From contig NZ_CP118480.1 of NCBI RefSeq assembly GCF_030450055.1, positions 620,001 through 684,000 of the forward strand: a DNA stretch of 64,000 nt, in the 5' to 3' direction. The DNA is from Gallaecimonas kandeliae. Lineage in GTDB: Bacteria > Pseudomonadota > Gammaproteobacteria > Enterobacterales > Gallaecimonadaceae. The first letter of the stretch is position 1. Each line of letters begins with the position of its first letter. Shown here one piece after another: positions 18,671 to 28,296 of the stretch. The position numbers and the translations under genes were made by a program. The notes beneath the pieces were generated by a model that was given only the letters and a program-made list of their open reading frames with translations, was not told where the DNA came from and ran no database searches.

Positions 18671-20719
18671 TCAATTGCCGGTCTTCTTCTTGAAGAGGTC
18701 GCCCAGCTTGTTCTTCAGCTTGTCTTTGAGCTTGTCCTTCTCCTTGTCCAGCTTCTCCTGGGCCTTGCCCTTGAGCAGGGCGTCCATGTCCGGACGTACC
18801 TTGGGATCGCTGAAGGGGCCGCTGATCTTGATGGGCAGGGTGACGCCGTTCAGCTGGTCCATGGGCTTGCCGTCCTGGCCGGTGAGGGAACCCACCACCT
18901 TGGCGGCCACCTTGTAGTCCAGCTCCTTCTTGGCCAGGTTGATATCCCCTTCCCCCGTGACTCGCAGCAGTGGCGAGGCCAGCAGCAGGTCGGGGTTGTG
19001 CATCAGGCCGTCCTTGAAGGTGGCGGAGCCGGAGAGCTCGGCGAAGTCGGTCTTCTTGACGTCCTCGGCCGGGGCGCTCTCGCCCTTGAGGATGGCGCCG
19101 GCCTTGCGCAGTTCGTGGGCGATGTTGACGCCGTAGACGGCGCCGTCACGGAACTGGAAGTTGGCGGTGCCATTGAGGCTGTCGGTGAGGCTGGTGGGGG
19201 TCAGGCCTGTGGCGGTGATGTCCGCCTTGGCGCTGGTGGTACCGGCCAGCAGCGGCTTGTCGGACTGCATGAAGTCCTTGAGCAGCGGCTCTATCTGCAC
19301 CCCTGCCATGTCTTCCTGAACCGCCAATCGGGCCGGCTGCTTGCGGGCGTCGACCTGGGCGTTGAGCTTGACGTTGCCCTGGTAGAGGTTGGCGCTGAAG
19401 GGGGCCAGGGCGATCTGGCCGCGATCGTTGCTGGCCTTGACGGCTATCTTCTCCATCACCAGGTGGCTGAGGCGCAGCCAGCCGAGGCTGAGGTCCGCCT
19501 TGGCCCTGAAGCCCTTGAGGGCGGAGAGATCCGGCTCCAGCTCAGGGCCGGCGGCCTGCTCGTCGGCGGCGGCCTGGGGCTTGTCGCTCTTGGGCGGCAG
19601 GTAGCGGTCGGCGTCGAACTTGTCCAGCGCCAGGGTCAGGTCCAGATCCGGCACCGCCCCCAGGGCCAGGGCGGCGCTGCCGCTCAGCTGGGTGTCGTCC
19701 AGCTTGCCTTTGAGGTTGGTGAGGCTGGCCTTGTTGTCGCCGTACTGCCAGTCAAAGCCCAGCTCGAAGGCGGCCAGGGTGTTCTGGTCGGCCCGTGCCG
19801 GCAGTACCATGCCAAGGCGGTCGGCCAGGCCGCGCAGATCGGTCTTCTCGATGCTGAGCTGGCCGCTGGCGGTAGGGGCCGTGAACAGCTGTTTGGCGGC
19901 CAGTTGGCCCTTGAGCACCATGTTGGCGATGTCCAGCTGCAGGCTGTCCAGATCCAGGGTGGCGGCCTTGAGGTCGGTGTTGCCCTTGGCGGCCAGCTCC
20001 AGTTCCATGGGTTTGGCGAAACCCTGGCCTTGCAGCTTGGCGGTGACGGCCAGGCGGGGCAGGTCGATATGGGCCAGCTGATCGTCAAACTTGAGCTGGG
20101 CGTCCAGGGTGGCCACCGCCTGCTGGGCGCCGGTGCTGTGCAGCCGGCTGTGCAGGGTGGAGGTCTTGCCGGCGCCGAAGCCGTCCAATGTCAGCTCGTC
20201 CAGCACCAGTTGCTGGCTGGTCTTGCCGGCCTTGTCCAGGAGGTTGACCTGGATGTTGTTGAGGCTGATGCTGCCGAGATCCAGCTTCTGCAGGCCGCTG
20301 AGGTCGGGGGCGCCGGCTGGGGCACCTTCAGGCGCCTTCTGGCCGGCCGGCGGTTCGGCCCCCGGCTTGAGGTTGACCACCACGTTGCTCAAGGCGACGC
20401 CGTCCACCTCGGCTTTGCCGGAGAGCAGCGGCATCAGTTTCACCGACACCTTGGCGTCACCTATCTCGGCGGTGGTGCCGTTGGCGAAGCCCTTGGGTTC
20501 GGACAGGGCCGCCCGCTGGATGGACAGGCCGACCGAGGGGAAGAAGGTCCAGCCGAGGTCGCCGTCCAGGCGCAGTTCGCGGCCTGTGTTGTCGGCCACC
20601 ACTTTCTGGATCTCGCCCTTGTAGCTGTTGGGGTCTATGGTGAGGACGAAGGCGACCAGCCCCGCTATCACCAGCACCACCAGGCCAAGGACTATGGCCA
20701 GGATTTTGCCTGCTTTCAT
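18671..20719 (-). CDS. AsmA family inner-membrane protein
   Basis: A 682-residue AsmA-like protein with one N-terminal membrane anchor (KILAIVLGLVVLVIAGLVAF) and a long periplasmic region rich in short beta strands. DPNSYKGEIQKVV and GRELRLDGDLGW after the anchor, and the AsmA_2-like C-terminal part with MHNPDLLLASPLLRVTGEGDINL, are typical. Family members bridge the envelope and are linked to phospholipid transport and outer-membrane composition. The start ATG 20719 has AAGGAGA 6 bases upstream; an in-frame start 13 codons earlier lacks a site. The C-terminus is highly charged (KEKDKLKDKLK). It is transcribed separately from pldA. Confidence 0.9.
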   Translation of the reverse strand: MKAGKILAIVLGLVVLVIAGLVAFVLTIDPNSYKGEIQKVVADNTGRELRLDGDLGWTFFPSVGLSIQRAALSEPKGFANGTTAEIGDAKVSVKLMPLLSGKAEVDGVALSNVVVNLKPGAEPPAGQKAPEGAPAGAPDLSGLQKLDLGSISLNNIQVNLLDKAGKTSQQLVLDELTLDGFGAGKTSTLHSRLHSTGAQQAVATLDAQLKFDDQLAHIDLPRLAVTAKLQGQGFAKPMELELAAKGNTDLKAATLDLDSLQLDIANMVLKGQLAAKQLFTAPTASGQLSIEKTDLRGLADRLGMVLPARADQNTLAAFELGFDWQYGDNKASLTNLKGKLDDTQLSGSAALALGAVPDLDLTLALDKFDADRYLPPKSDKPQAAADEQAAGPELEPDLSALKGFRAKADLSLGWLRLSHLVMEKIAVKASNDRGQIALAPFSANLYQGNVKLNAQVDARKQPARLAVQEDMAGVQIEPLLKDFMQSDKPLLAGTTSAKADITATGLTPTSLTDSLNGTANFQFRDGAVYGVNIAHELRKAGAILKGESAPAEDVKKTDFAELSGSATFKDGLMHNPDLLLASPLLRVTGEGDINLAKKELDYKVAAKVVGSLTGQDGKPMDQLNGVTLPIKISGPFSDPKVRPDMDALLKGKAQEKLDKEKDKLKDKLKNKLGDLFKKKTGN

Positions 20720-20845
20720 GCTGTCTCCTTGTGCACCCGGCCGGGCCGGGTTAGGCAATCAACTCATTCTCAAAGTTAGCAACTCAGGCCGCCAAAAGCA
20801 GGCTGAATCAAGACCTTATTATCTTCTCATTAAAGCAAGGCCATT

Positions 20846-21793
20846 TCAGAGCCAGTTTGTCAGCATGATGCCTAAGCCCAGGCTCTGGGTGCTGTGGTTA
20901 TAGTCGATGAGGGACTCGCCGTAGCCGTTGAAGTACTGCACATAGCCGCGCAGCTTGCCCCAGAGTGGGAAGGTAAAGCCCAGTTGCAAGGCGCCCTTGT
21001 TGCCGTTTGAGCGCAGGTTGTTCCTGAGCATGAAGTCCAGGCTGGTGTTGCCCATGACGTAGACGCCGGTCAGCTCGCCGTAGCCCAGGTACTTCTCGAT
21101 GTCGGGGTTGTTGTCGTCGCTTCTGGCTTCGGGAATGCGGTACCAGGGCTTGACCTGGAAGACGGCGTTGCCGGCCTCGAAGATGAGATCCAGGTAGGCC
21201 CTGTTCCAGGAACGGGAGTAGGGGTCGGAGCGGCCGTTGGACTGGTGGATCAGCCCCAGGGTCACGTACTTGGGCTTGATGCCGAACCAGTCGTGGCTGA
21301 CGTCGAAGGCCATGAACACCTCCGGCTCGTAGTTGGTCTCCCTGAAGGGGGAGGAGAGCCCGGAGTTGTAGGCCTGCCAGAAGGATTGCTGGCTGTAGGC
21401 CATCCAGATGCTGTTCTTGCCGCCGAAGAGATTGAAGGCCAGGGGAAACTTGAGGCTGACCTGGAACTTCACTTCCACATGGTCGAGGGTCTCCCCCGGT
21501 TCGAGCTTGTCGGCATAGCTGGCGGCGTCCAGGTTGGAGCTGTAGTTGACCGGCAACACGTAGTTGGGCAGGTGCGGTGTGATGACGAAGGGGTTCTCGG
21601 TGGTGGACAGCTCCCGGTTCACCCGCTGCTCCACCAGGCCCTTGTCCTTGGCGGCGCGGCCCTCGATGCTCTGGGGCGCCGGCGGTTCGACGCTGGCCTC
21701 GCTCTGGGTGGGTTCGGTCTTTTTTTGCTCTGTTGGGTCGGCTGCCAGGGCCGGCAGGGCCAAAAACAGCAGTGTCAGACAGGCTCTTGTCAT
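20846..21793 (-). CDS. pldA: Outer-membrane phospholipase A
   Basis: A 315-residue OMPLA, a calcium-dependent outer-membrane phospholipase that removes phospholipids misplaced in the outer leaflet. A signal peptide ends near ALAADP. The catalytic triad is readable in IHQSNGRSDPYSRSWNR: His183, Ser185, Asn197. The last residue pair WL and many alternating strands fit a 12-stranded barrel. The region between residues 20 and 60 is a charged, Pro-rich extension that E. coli PldA lacks. ATG 21793 is preferred because it gives a clean signal peptide. Confidence 0.95.
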   Translation of the reverse strand: MTRACLTLLFLALPALAADPTEQKKTEPTQSEASVEPPAPQSIEGRAAKDKGLVEQRVNRELSTTENPFVITPHLPNYVLPVNYSSNLDAASYADKLEPGETLDHVEVKFQVSLKFPLAFNLFGGKNSIWMAYSQQSFWQAYNSGLSSPFRETNYEPEVFMAFDVSHDWFGIKPKYVTLGLIHQSNGRSDPYSRSWNRAYLDLIFEAGNAVFQVKPWYRIPEARSDDNNPDIEKYLGYGELTGVYVMGNTSLDFMLRNNLRSNGNKGALQLGFTFPLWGKLRGYVQYFNGYGESLIDYNHSTQSLGLGIMLTNWL

Positions 21794-21870
21794 GGTTCTT
21801 CCGTGATCCTTCAGCTTATGAGACTTTAGCCCCATAATAGTGGGCCTTTATTTGAACCGATACTGACCTC

Positions 21871-23271
21871 ATGGCGGAAAAGCGCAAAGCCAGCAAAGAA
21901 GGTGACAGCAAGGTCGCCGCCCTGAAAGTTCCCCCCCATTCCCTGGAAGCCGAGCAAAGCGTGCTGGGCGGCCTGCTGCTGGACAACCAGGCCTGGGACA
22001 GGGTGGCGGAAAAGGTGGTGGAGCAGGACTTCTACTCCCGTGCGCACCGGCTCATCTTCAAGGGCATGACCATACTGGCCGCCGCCAACAAGCCGCTGGA
22101 CTTGATCACCGTCTCCGAGCAACTGGAGCGGGACAACCAGTTGGAAGAGGCCGGCGGCTTCGCCTACCTCGGCGAAATCGCCCGCAACACCCCCAGCGCC
22201 GCCAACATCCACGCCTACGCCGAGATAGTCCGCGAGCGGGCCGTGGTGCGGGAGCTGCTGGGCACCGCCAACGAGATAGCCGAGGCCTGCTTCGACCCTC
22301 AGGGCCGCAGCTCCGCCGAGCTGCTGGATATGGCCGAGAGCAAGGTCTTCAACATCGCCGAGAGCCGCTCCAGCGCCAACGAAGGCCCCCAGAACATCAA
22401 AAACGTGCTGGAAAAGACGGTGGACCGCATCGAGAAGCTGTTCGGCCAGCCCCATGACGGCGTCACGGGGGTGTCCACCGGCTTCAACGATCTCGACAAG
22501 ATGACGGCCGGCCTGCAAGGCTCGGACCTCATCATAGTGGCGGCCCGTCCCTCCATGGGTAAGACGACCTTCGCCATGAACCTGGCCGAATACGCGGCCA
22601 TGACCCAGGACAAGCCGGTGCTGATCTACAGCCTGGAGATGCCCTCGGAACAGATCATGATGCGTATGCTGGCCTCCCTGGGCCGCATCGACCAGACCAA
22701 GATCCGGACCGGCCAGCTGGACGACGACGATTGGGCCCGCCTGAGCTCCACCATGGGGCTGCTGATGGAAAAGGGCCAGATGTACATCGACGACGCCTCG
22801 GGCCTGACCCCCACCGAAGTGCGCTCCCGCGCCCGGCGTATCGCCCGTGAGCACGGCGGCATTTCCCTTATCATGGTGGACTACCTGCAGCTGATGACGG
22901 TGCCCGGCATGCAGGACAACAGGACCTTGGAGATCGCCGAGATCTCCCGCTCCCTCAAGGCCCTGGCCAAGGAGCTGCAATGTCCCGTCATCGCCCTGTC
23001 CCAGCTCAACCGTTCACTGGAACAGCGGGCCGACAAGAGGCCCGTCAACTCCGACCTTAGGGAATCGGGCTCCATCGAGCAGGACGCCGACCTCATCATG
23101 TTCATCTACCGGGACGAGGTCTATCACCCGGAGACGGCGGACAAGGGGGTGGCGGAGATCATCATCGGCAAGCAGCGTAACGGCCCCATAGGCAGGGTGC
23201 GGCTGACCTTCCAGGGCCATTTCTCCCGCTTCGACAACTACGCAGGCCCGGCCTACGACGACGAATACTAA
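21871..23271 (+). CDS. dnaB: Replicative DNA helicase
   Basis: DnaB (466 residues) is the ring helicase of the replication fork. The N-terminal domain opens with PPHSLEAEQSVLGGLL. The RecA-like domain has the Walker A AARPSMGKTTFAMN, the H1a/H2 region YSLEMPSEQIMMRM, Walker B LIMVDYLQLM, and ALSQLNRSLEQRADKRP with the DNA-contact and arginine-finger stretch. No intein is present. alr follows 6 bases downstream, the arrangement common in gammaproteobacteria. Confidence 0.98.
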   Translation: MAEKRKASKEGDSKVAALKVPPHSLEAEQSVLGGLLLDNQAWDRVAEKVVEQDFYSRAHRLIFKGMTILAAANKPLDLITVSEQLERDNQLEEAGGFAYLGEIARNTPSAANIHAYAEIVRERAVVRELLGTANEIAEACFDPQGRSSAELLDMAESKVFNIAESRSSANEGPQNIKNVLEKTVDRIEKLFGQPHDGVTGVSTGFNDLDKMTAGLQGSDLIIVAARPSMGKTTFAMNLAEYAAMTQDKPVLIYSLEMPSEQIMMRMLASLGRIDQTKIRTGQLDDDDWARLSSTMGLLMEKGQMYIDDASGLTPTEVRSRARRIAREHGGISLIMVDYLQLMTVPGMQDNRTLEIAEISRSLKALAKELQCPVIALSQLNRSLEQRADKRPVNSDLRESGSIEQDADLIMFIYRDEVYHPETADKGVAEIIIGKQRNGPIGRVRLTFQGHFSRFDNYAGPAYDDEY

Positions 23272-23277
23272 GGCGCC

Positions 23278-24351
23278 ATGAAAGTCGCAACCGCAGTAAT
23301 AGACACCAAGGCCCTCAAGCACAACCTGGCGGTGGTACGCCGCCACGCCCCCGGCGCCCAGGTGATGGCCGTGCTCAAGGCCAACGCCTACGGCCACAAC
23401 CAGGTGGAAGTGGCCAAGGCCCTGGCCGGGGCCGACGCCTTCGCCGTGGCCCGCCTCAACGAGGCCCTGGCCCTGCGCTCCGCCGGCATCACCCAGCCGC
23501 TGGTGATGCTGGAAGGTTGCTTCAACGCCTCCGACCTGGCGGTGATGGCCAGCTCTGGGGTGCAGGCCATCTTCCACACTCAGGAGCAGCTGGCCATGCT
23601 CCAGGCCGTGGCCATGCCCAAGCCCATCAAGGCCTGGGTGAAGGTGGACACCGGCATGCACCGCATCGGCCTGGCGCCGGCGGCGGTGCCTGACTACCTG
23701 GCCGCCCTCAAGGCCACCGGCAAGGTGGAGGAGGAGGTGGGTCTTATCAGCCATTTCGCCTGTGCCGACGAGCCTGGCCACCCCCTCAACCAGGCGCAGC
23801 TCGCGCGTTTCGCGCCCCTGGCGGCGGCCTGGCAGGGCCCCGTGTCCATGTCCAACTCCGCCGCCGTGCTGAGCCTGCCGGCGGCCCATTTCGACTGGGT
23901 GCGCCCCGGCCTGATGCTCTATGGCTCCTGCCCCATGGTCGGCCAGGTCGGTGCCGACTACGACCTCAAGCCCGCCATGCGCCTGGTCTCCAGCCTCATC
24001 TCGGTCAAGCAGGTCAAGCAGGGGGAGACGGTGGGCTACGGCGCCATCTGGCAGGCCCGGCAGGATACCCAGATCGGGGTGGTGGCCATGGGCTATGGTG
24101 ACGGCTACCCCCGCCATGCCCGCGCCGGCACGCCGGTCTTCGTCAACGGCCGTATCGTGCCCCTGGTGGGCCGGGTGTCCATGGACATGGTGACGGTGGA
24201 TCTGGGGCCGGACGCGACCGACCAGGTGGGGGACGAGGTGGAACTCTGGGGCACCCAGGTGCCGGTGGAGCAGGTGGCACAATGCGCCGACACCATCTCT
24301 TACGAGCTGCTGTGCAATATCGCCCAGCGGGTCAGGTACGAATTCATCTGA
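23278..24351 (+). CDS. alr: Alanine racemase
   Basis: A PLP enzyme of 357 residues that makes D-alanine for peptidoglycan. The N-terminal barrel has VLKANAYGHN with the PLP lysine at position 34. KVDTGMHRIG and the catalytic tyrosine stretch GYGAIW follow, then GRVSMDMVTVDLG in the C-terminal beta domain. It is co-transcribed with dnaB. The family has constitutive (alr) and catabolic (dadX) forms; the dnaB linkage supports alr. Confidence 0.97.
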   Translation: MKVATAVIDTKALKHNLAVVRRHAPGAQVMAVLKANAYGHNQVEVAKALAGADAFAVARLNEALALRSAGITQPLVMLEGCFNASDLAVMASSGVQAIFHTQEQLAMLQAVAMPKPIKAWVKVDTGMHRIGLAPAAVPDYLAALKATGKVEEEVGLISHFACADEPGHPLNQAQLARFAPLAAAWQGPVSMSNSAAVLSLPAAHFDWVRPGLMLYGSCPMVGQVGADYDLKPAMRLVSSLISVKQVKQGETVGYGAIWQARQDTQIGVVAMGYGDGYPRHARAGTPVFVNGRIVPLVGRVSMDMVTVDLGPDATDQVGDEVELWGTQVPVEQVAQCADTISYELLCNIAQRVRYEFI

Positions 24352-24381
24352 AGAAAAGGCCGCATCAAGCGGCCTTTTTTC
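24352..24381. terminator. Intrinsic terminator between alr and the VOC gene
   Basis: AGGCCGC-ATCAA-GCGGCCT stem with A-run on the left and TTTTTT on the right; it can serve both convergent genes. Confidence 0.86.
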
Positions 24382-24385
24382 TGGT

Positions 24386-24793
24386 TCAGGCGTCGGGCGG
24401 CCCCTTCAGCTCCACCACATTGCCTTCTGGGTCTGTGACGTAGACGGAGGGGCCTTCCCCTTCGGCGCCGTAGCGGGATTCCACCTGGCTGGGCTCACAG
24501 CCCTTGGCCTTGAGGTAGGCGATGAGGGCGTCGCCGTCGAAAGGCTCTATGCGCAGGCAGAGGTGGTCCAGGTTGCGGCCCTCCCTGCCTGGCGCGGCGC
24601 CGCCTGCCTTACCCAGCTTGCCGTCCACCGGCACCAGGTCGATGAGGGAGCTGCCGGCCCTCAGCTGGTAGAGGCCTATCCCTTCCTGGACCTTTTCCAG
24701 GCCGCAACCCAGCACCTGCTGATAGAAGGCCATCATGGCCTGGACGTCGACCACCCTCAGCACCAGGTGATCGATCTGGCGGATCTTGAACAT
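24386..24793 (-). CDS. VOC (glyoxalase/bleomycin-resistance fold) protein
   Basis: A 135-residue two-module vicinal-oxygen-chelate protein. IDHLVLRVVDVQAMMAFYQQVLG gives the first metal-ligand strand (His), LDHLCLRI the second, and VYVTDPEGNVVEL the C-terminal glutamate. These could form a divalent metal site for an isomerase, lyase or dioxygenase reaction; the substrate is unknown. ATG 24793 has AGGAG 7 bases upstream. It is a single gene with its terminator shared with alr. Confidence 0.85.
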   Translation of the reverse strand: MFKIRQIDHLVLRVVDVQAMMAFYQQVLGCGLEKVQEGIGLYQLRAGSSLIDLVPVDGKLGKAGGAAPGREGRNLDHLCLRIEPFDGDALIAYLKAKGCEPSQVESRYGAEGEGPSVYVTDPEGNVVELKGPPDA

Positions 24794-24869
24794 AGAGACT
24801 CCTGTCATAGAAAGGGCGAAAGGCATTCAAGCTAATGGGAAAGGCCGGCAGGTGCAACAGGAAGGGGAC

Positions 24870-26456
24870 TTAGTCGCGGCGCTCCAGCAGCGCCAGCAGT
24901 TCCTTGAAGGCCATGGGCTTGCCGAACAGCCAGCCCTGGGCCAGCCGCACCCCCTTGGCCTTGAGGAAGTCCGCCTGGGCCTGGCTCTCCACCCCTTCGG
25001 CCACCATCTCCAGCTTGAGGGCCTTGGCCATGTCGATGATATGGGTCACCACCTGGCTGGTGGGGGCTTCTGTGCCTATGGTCTCGACGAAGGACTTGTC
25101 TATCTTGAGGCTGTCGATGTCGAAGCGCTCCAGGTAGGCCAGGCTCGAATAGCCGGTGCCGAAGTCGTCGATGGCCACCTGTATGCCCTGCTCACGGATC
25201 TGCTGCACCAGCTGACGGACCTGGTCGGCGTTGAGGAAGCCGCTCTCCGTGGCTTCCACCACCAGATTGCCGGGGCTGGCCCCTGTGGCTTCCACCAGCT
25301 CCTTGAGCCTTTCCAGGGTTTCAGGCCGGTGCAGATCCTGGGAAGAGAGGTTGATGGCCAGGTGGAAGTCGGGATGGCCCCTGAAGAGCCCCTCGGCGTC
25401 TTCGGCCACCTGCTCCATCACCTGCGCCGTGATCCTGTGGATCAGGCCCATGGCCTCCGCCGCCGGTATGAAGATATGGGGTGCCATGAAGTCGCCGTTG
25501 GGCCGGCGCCAGCGCACCAGGGCCTCGGCGCCCACCACCCGGCCCGTCTCCAGTTCCACCACCGGCTGGTATTGCAGGAAGAATTCCCTGCGTTTCAGCG
25601 CTGCCCGCAGCAGCCCTTGCAGCGACAGCTGCTGGCGGGCCAGGTAGAGGGTGGCCATCACCAGCAGGAAACCGGCCACCAGGCTGATGGGCAGCAGCAT
25701 CTTCATGAAATCCCGGCTCCGTGCCTGGGCATAGGACAGGGGCAAGGCGGCCAGGGCGACGGTGGCGTAGCGGGGCGAGCGGACCAGGGCCACCAGATAA
25801 CCCTGGTCGATGAAGCTCTGTTGCGGCGCCAGGGTCAGCCGTTCCGGCCAGCCTGGGCTGACCTGGCCACGGGAGGTCCGCAGCCTGTGGTCGTCCGGGG
25901 TGAAGATGGCCAGGGCCAGGCCGGGTTCGTCGTCGTCGGTGTCGATGGCGATGTCGCTGTGGACCAGGGCCGCATAGAGGCCCCGCTGCACCACCGTAAA
26001 GCGGGTGCCTGGCGCCTGGGGTAGCAGCACATGGTAACGGATGGCCGATCCTGTGGAGGTGACCACGGCCGCCGGCCCCAGGGGCAGGGCCATCTCCTGG
26101 CCACCCAGGGAGGAGCATTTGAGCTGGTCGTCGGCCACAAAGCCCAGGGCCTGGATATAGCTGGCGGCGAGATCCAGTTTGCGCATCAGGGCCAGGTTGG
26201 CGGCGGAGCAGGGCTCGGTTGCCCCCGCGGCCTCCAGTTTGTCGGTGGCCTGGTAGATCTGGTCGGCGATGGCGTCGGAGCGGCGCAGCGCTTCCCGGGC
26301 GTAGTGCAGCACCTGGTCACGCTCCGCTTCCAGGCCCTGCTGGTTGGCGAAGTAGAAGGCGCTCAGGGTGGGGGCGGCCGCCAGCACCAGCACCGCCAGC
26401 AGCAACAGCAGCCGGTGGTGGCGCCGGACCAGGCGGACGCCGTTGCCGAGCTGCAT
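24870..26456 (-). CDS. CSS-domain cyclic-di-GMP phosphodiesterase (EAL)
   Basis: A 528-residue inner-membrane protein. Two transmembrane helices (about 15-37 and about 235-258) bracket a periplasmic CSS-motif sensor with LKCSSLGG. The cysteine there can pair with the earlier Cys in TEPCSAAN, as in PdeB/PdeC-type enzymes regulated by DsbA/B redox state. The cytoplasmic EAL domain keeps GAEALVRW, NLSSQDL, EATESG and IDDFGTGYSSLAYL, so it should hydrolyse c-di-GMP. Its ATG overlaps the stop of the upstream diguanylate cyclase gene by one base, so the two antagonistic enzymes are co-translated. Confidence 0.93.
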   Translation of the reverse strand: MQLGNGVRLVRRHHRLLLLLAVLVLAAAPTLSAFYFANQQGLEAERDQVLHYAREALRRSDAIADQIYQATDKLEAAGATEPCSAANLALMRKLDLAASYIQALGFVADDQLKCSSLGGQEMALPLGPAAVVTSTGSAIRYHVLLPQAPGTRFTVVQRGLYAALVHSDIAIDTDDDEPGLALAIFTPDDHRLRTSRGQVSPGWPERLTLAPQQSFIDQGYLVALVRSPRYATVALAALPLSYAQARSRDFMKMLLPISLVAGFLLVMATLYLARQQLSLQGLLRAALKRREFFLQYQPVVELETGRVVGAEALVRWRRPNGDFMAPHIFIPAAEAMGLIHRITAQVMEQVAEDAEGLFRGHPDFHLAINLSSQDLHRPETLERLKELVEATGASPGNLVVEATESGFLNADQVRQLVQQIREQGIQVAIDDFGTGYSSLAYLERFDIDSLKIDKSFVETIGTEAPTSQVVTHIIDMAKALKLEMVAEGVESQAQADFLKAKGVRLAQGWLFGKPMAFKELLALLERRD

Positions 26457-28186
26457 CAGCCGCCCGCCTGGAGTGGCAGGCCGCGTTTTTCCTGTTGGAG
26501 GGCCTCGTCGGGCTGGAAGGGGGTCACCCTGTTGCGGCCTTGCTGCTTGGCCTGGTAGAGGGCGAAGTCGGCGGCCTCGAAGAGATCTTCAGGGCATTCG
26601 AAGTTGCCGCTTTCCAGGGTGGCATGGCCCAGGCTGACGGTCAGCTTGAAGGTGGCGGCCGTGTCCTTGGCGACCTTGGCGCGGATCCGCTCGGCCAGCA
26701 CGGCGGCGGCGGCCTGGTCGGTACCGGGCAAGACCAGCACGAACTCTTCACCGCCGTAGCGGCAGGGGTAATTGGGCCTGCGCACCGTGGCGCTCAGGAT
26801 ATTGGCCACTGCCTTGAGGGCGTTATCGCCCTTGGCATGGCCGTGCTGGTCGTTGAAGGCCTTGAACAGATCCACGTCTATCACCACCAGGGACAGGGGC
26901 AGGCCCTGGACCTTGGCCTTGTGGAATTCCACCACCATGCGCTCGTCGAAGAAACGCCTGTTGTAGAGACGGGTCAGGGCGTCGGCGTAGGAGCTCCTCT
27001 TCAGCTCGGCCAGGCGGCTGGCCACGGCCAGGCTCAGCAGCACCATCTCGATCAACGAGCCTATCTGGAAGGCGTTCTGGGTATAGAAGTTGTGGGGCAG
27101 TATCCCGAAGCTTTTCAGCATGTAGACCACCACTCCCAGCAGCAGCGTCGAGAAGGCCACCATGTAGTAGCGGGCCGAGCCGGAGCCGCGCAGCAGCGCC
27201 AGTACCGCCATCACCATGAAATGGGAGCAGATCACCAGGGTCAGTACCGCCAGCGGCAGTATCAACTGGTGGTAGGCCATGAAGGGGGACAGCACCAGGC
27301 AGGCCAGCATCAGCCATTCCAGCCACTGGGCCACCTTGTCGGCCCTGGGGGAAACGGTGGCGCTGGAGAGGATGGTGCGGGTAAAGCGCAGCGCCCAGTA
27401 GAGGGAAGAGGCCAGCAGCACCAGCAGGCTCTGGTTGGCCAGCCAGGGGTTGTCGGGCCAGAGGTACTGGAAGCTCAGGCCGTTGTGCACCGACATGTAG
27501 AGGCCGTAGGAGAGCAGGTACAGCAGGTAATAGGCGAAGGTCTTTTCCCGCACCGACAGGAACATGATGAAGTTGTAGACCAGCAGCACCATGAAGCCGC
27601 CGTAGTAGATGCCGAGCGCCAGGTATTCCTCGCTGGCCAGCTCCATCATGTTGCTGGTGCCGTGGGCGAAGAGGCCTATGTTGAGCGCACCCTGGGTCTG
27701 GAAGCGGAAGTAGAAGCTCTGCTGGCTGTCCGGCGGCAACTGGACGGGGAAGAGGAACAACCTGTGGTTCAGGGGGCGGCTATGGAAGGGGGTCCTGTCG
27801 CCCGTGGCGATATGCTGCCAGCCGCCTTTGCCGTCCGGTGACCAGAAGTCCAGGTGATCGATAAGGGGATAGTCCTGGCGCAGCACCAGGTGGGCCGGTT
27901 TGTCGGTGCTGTTGCCCAAGGTCACCTTGACCCACCAGGCCGAGGTGGTGAAACCGAAGTTGGGGGAGCCCCCCAAAGGCTCGAAGCGGGAATTGAAGGC
28001 CGGTTTGAGGATCTGCTGGAAGCTCTGGCTGGCGTCCTTGTCGTCCAACAGTTCCAGGTAGGGAACCAGGTTGAGTTCCCCTGTCTGGTTGCTTACCTGG
28101 GCAACAGGCGCAGCGGCCTGGGCTCTGGGGGCGAGCAGGCAGAGCAGGCAAACGAAGATGGCAAGGGAGGCTCGGGTTATCTGCAA
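26456..28186 (-). CDS. 7TMR-DISM diguanylate cyclase (GGDEF)
   Basis: A membrane-bound cyclase of about 576 residues: signal peptide, periplasmic 7TMR-DISMED2 carbohydrate-binding-like domain, seven-helix 7TMR-DISM segment, then a GGDEF domain with ALTRLYNRRFFDERM and RYGGEEFVLVLPG. The GGEEF signature is active-type. No RxxD inhibitory site is seen at the usual place. The start is uncertain: TTG 28186 gives a direct signal peptide (ITRASLAIFVCLLCLLAP), while a GTG at 28237 would add 17 residues. The coupled downstream gene encodes a c-di-GMP phosphodiesterase. The external ligand is unknown. Confidence 0.92.
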   Translation of the reverse strand: MQITRASLAIFVCLLCLLAPRAQAAAPVAQVSNQTGELNLVPYLELLDDKDASQSFQQILKPAFNSRFEPLGGSPNFGFTTSAWWVKVTLGNSTDKPAHLVLRQDYPLIDHLDFWSPDGKGGWQHIATGDRTPFHSRPLNHRLFLFPVQLPPDSQQSFYFRFQTQGALNIGLFAHGTSNMMELASEEYLALGIYYGGFMVLLVYNFIMFLSVREKTFAYYLLYLLSYGLYMSVHNGLSFQYLWPDNPWLANQSLLVLLASSLYWALRFTRTILSSATVSPRADKVAQWLEWLMLACLVLSPFMAYHQLILPLAVLTLVICSHFMVMAVLALLRGSGSARYYMVAFSTLLLGVVVYMLKSFGILPHNFYTQNAFQIGSLIEMVLLSLAVASRLAELKRSSYADALTRLYNRRFFDERMVVEFHKAKVQGLPLSLVVIDVDLFKAFNDQHGHAKGDNALKAVANILSATVRRPNYPCRYGGEEFVLVLPGTDQAAAAVLAERIRAKVAKDTAATFKLTVSLGHATLESGNFECPEDLFEAADFALYQAKQQGRNRVTPFQPDEALQQEKRGLPLQAGG

Positions 28187-28296
28187 GGCCGTTTCTCTAG
28201 TTATTGTTGGCGTTCCGTGGCCCCGTCCCTGTGCCACTCTGACAGCCTAGCAGCATAACGTAACAACAGCGTTACATCCACGGCCTTTCGGCGACT

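Noticed and set aside
28260-28275. GTAAC-AACAGC-GTTAC inverted repeat upstream of the 7TMR-DISM cyclase gene
   Set aside because: The arms are only 5 bp and no regulator is linked, so it could easily be chance.
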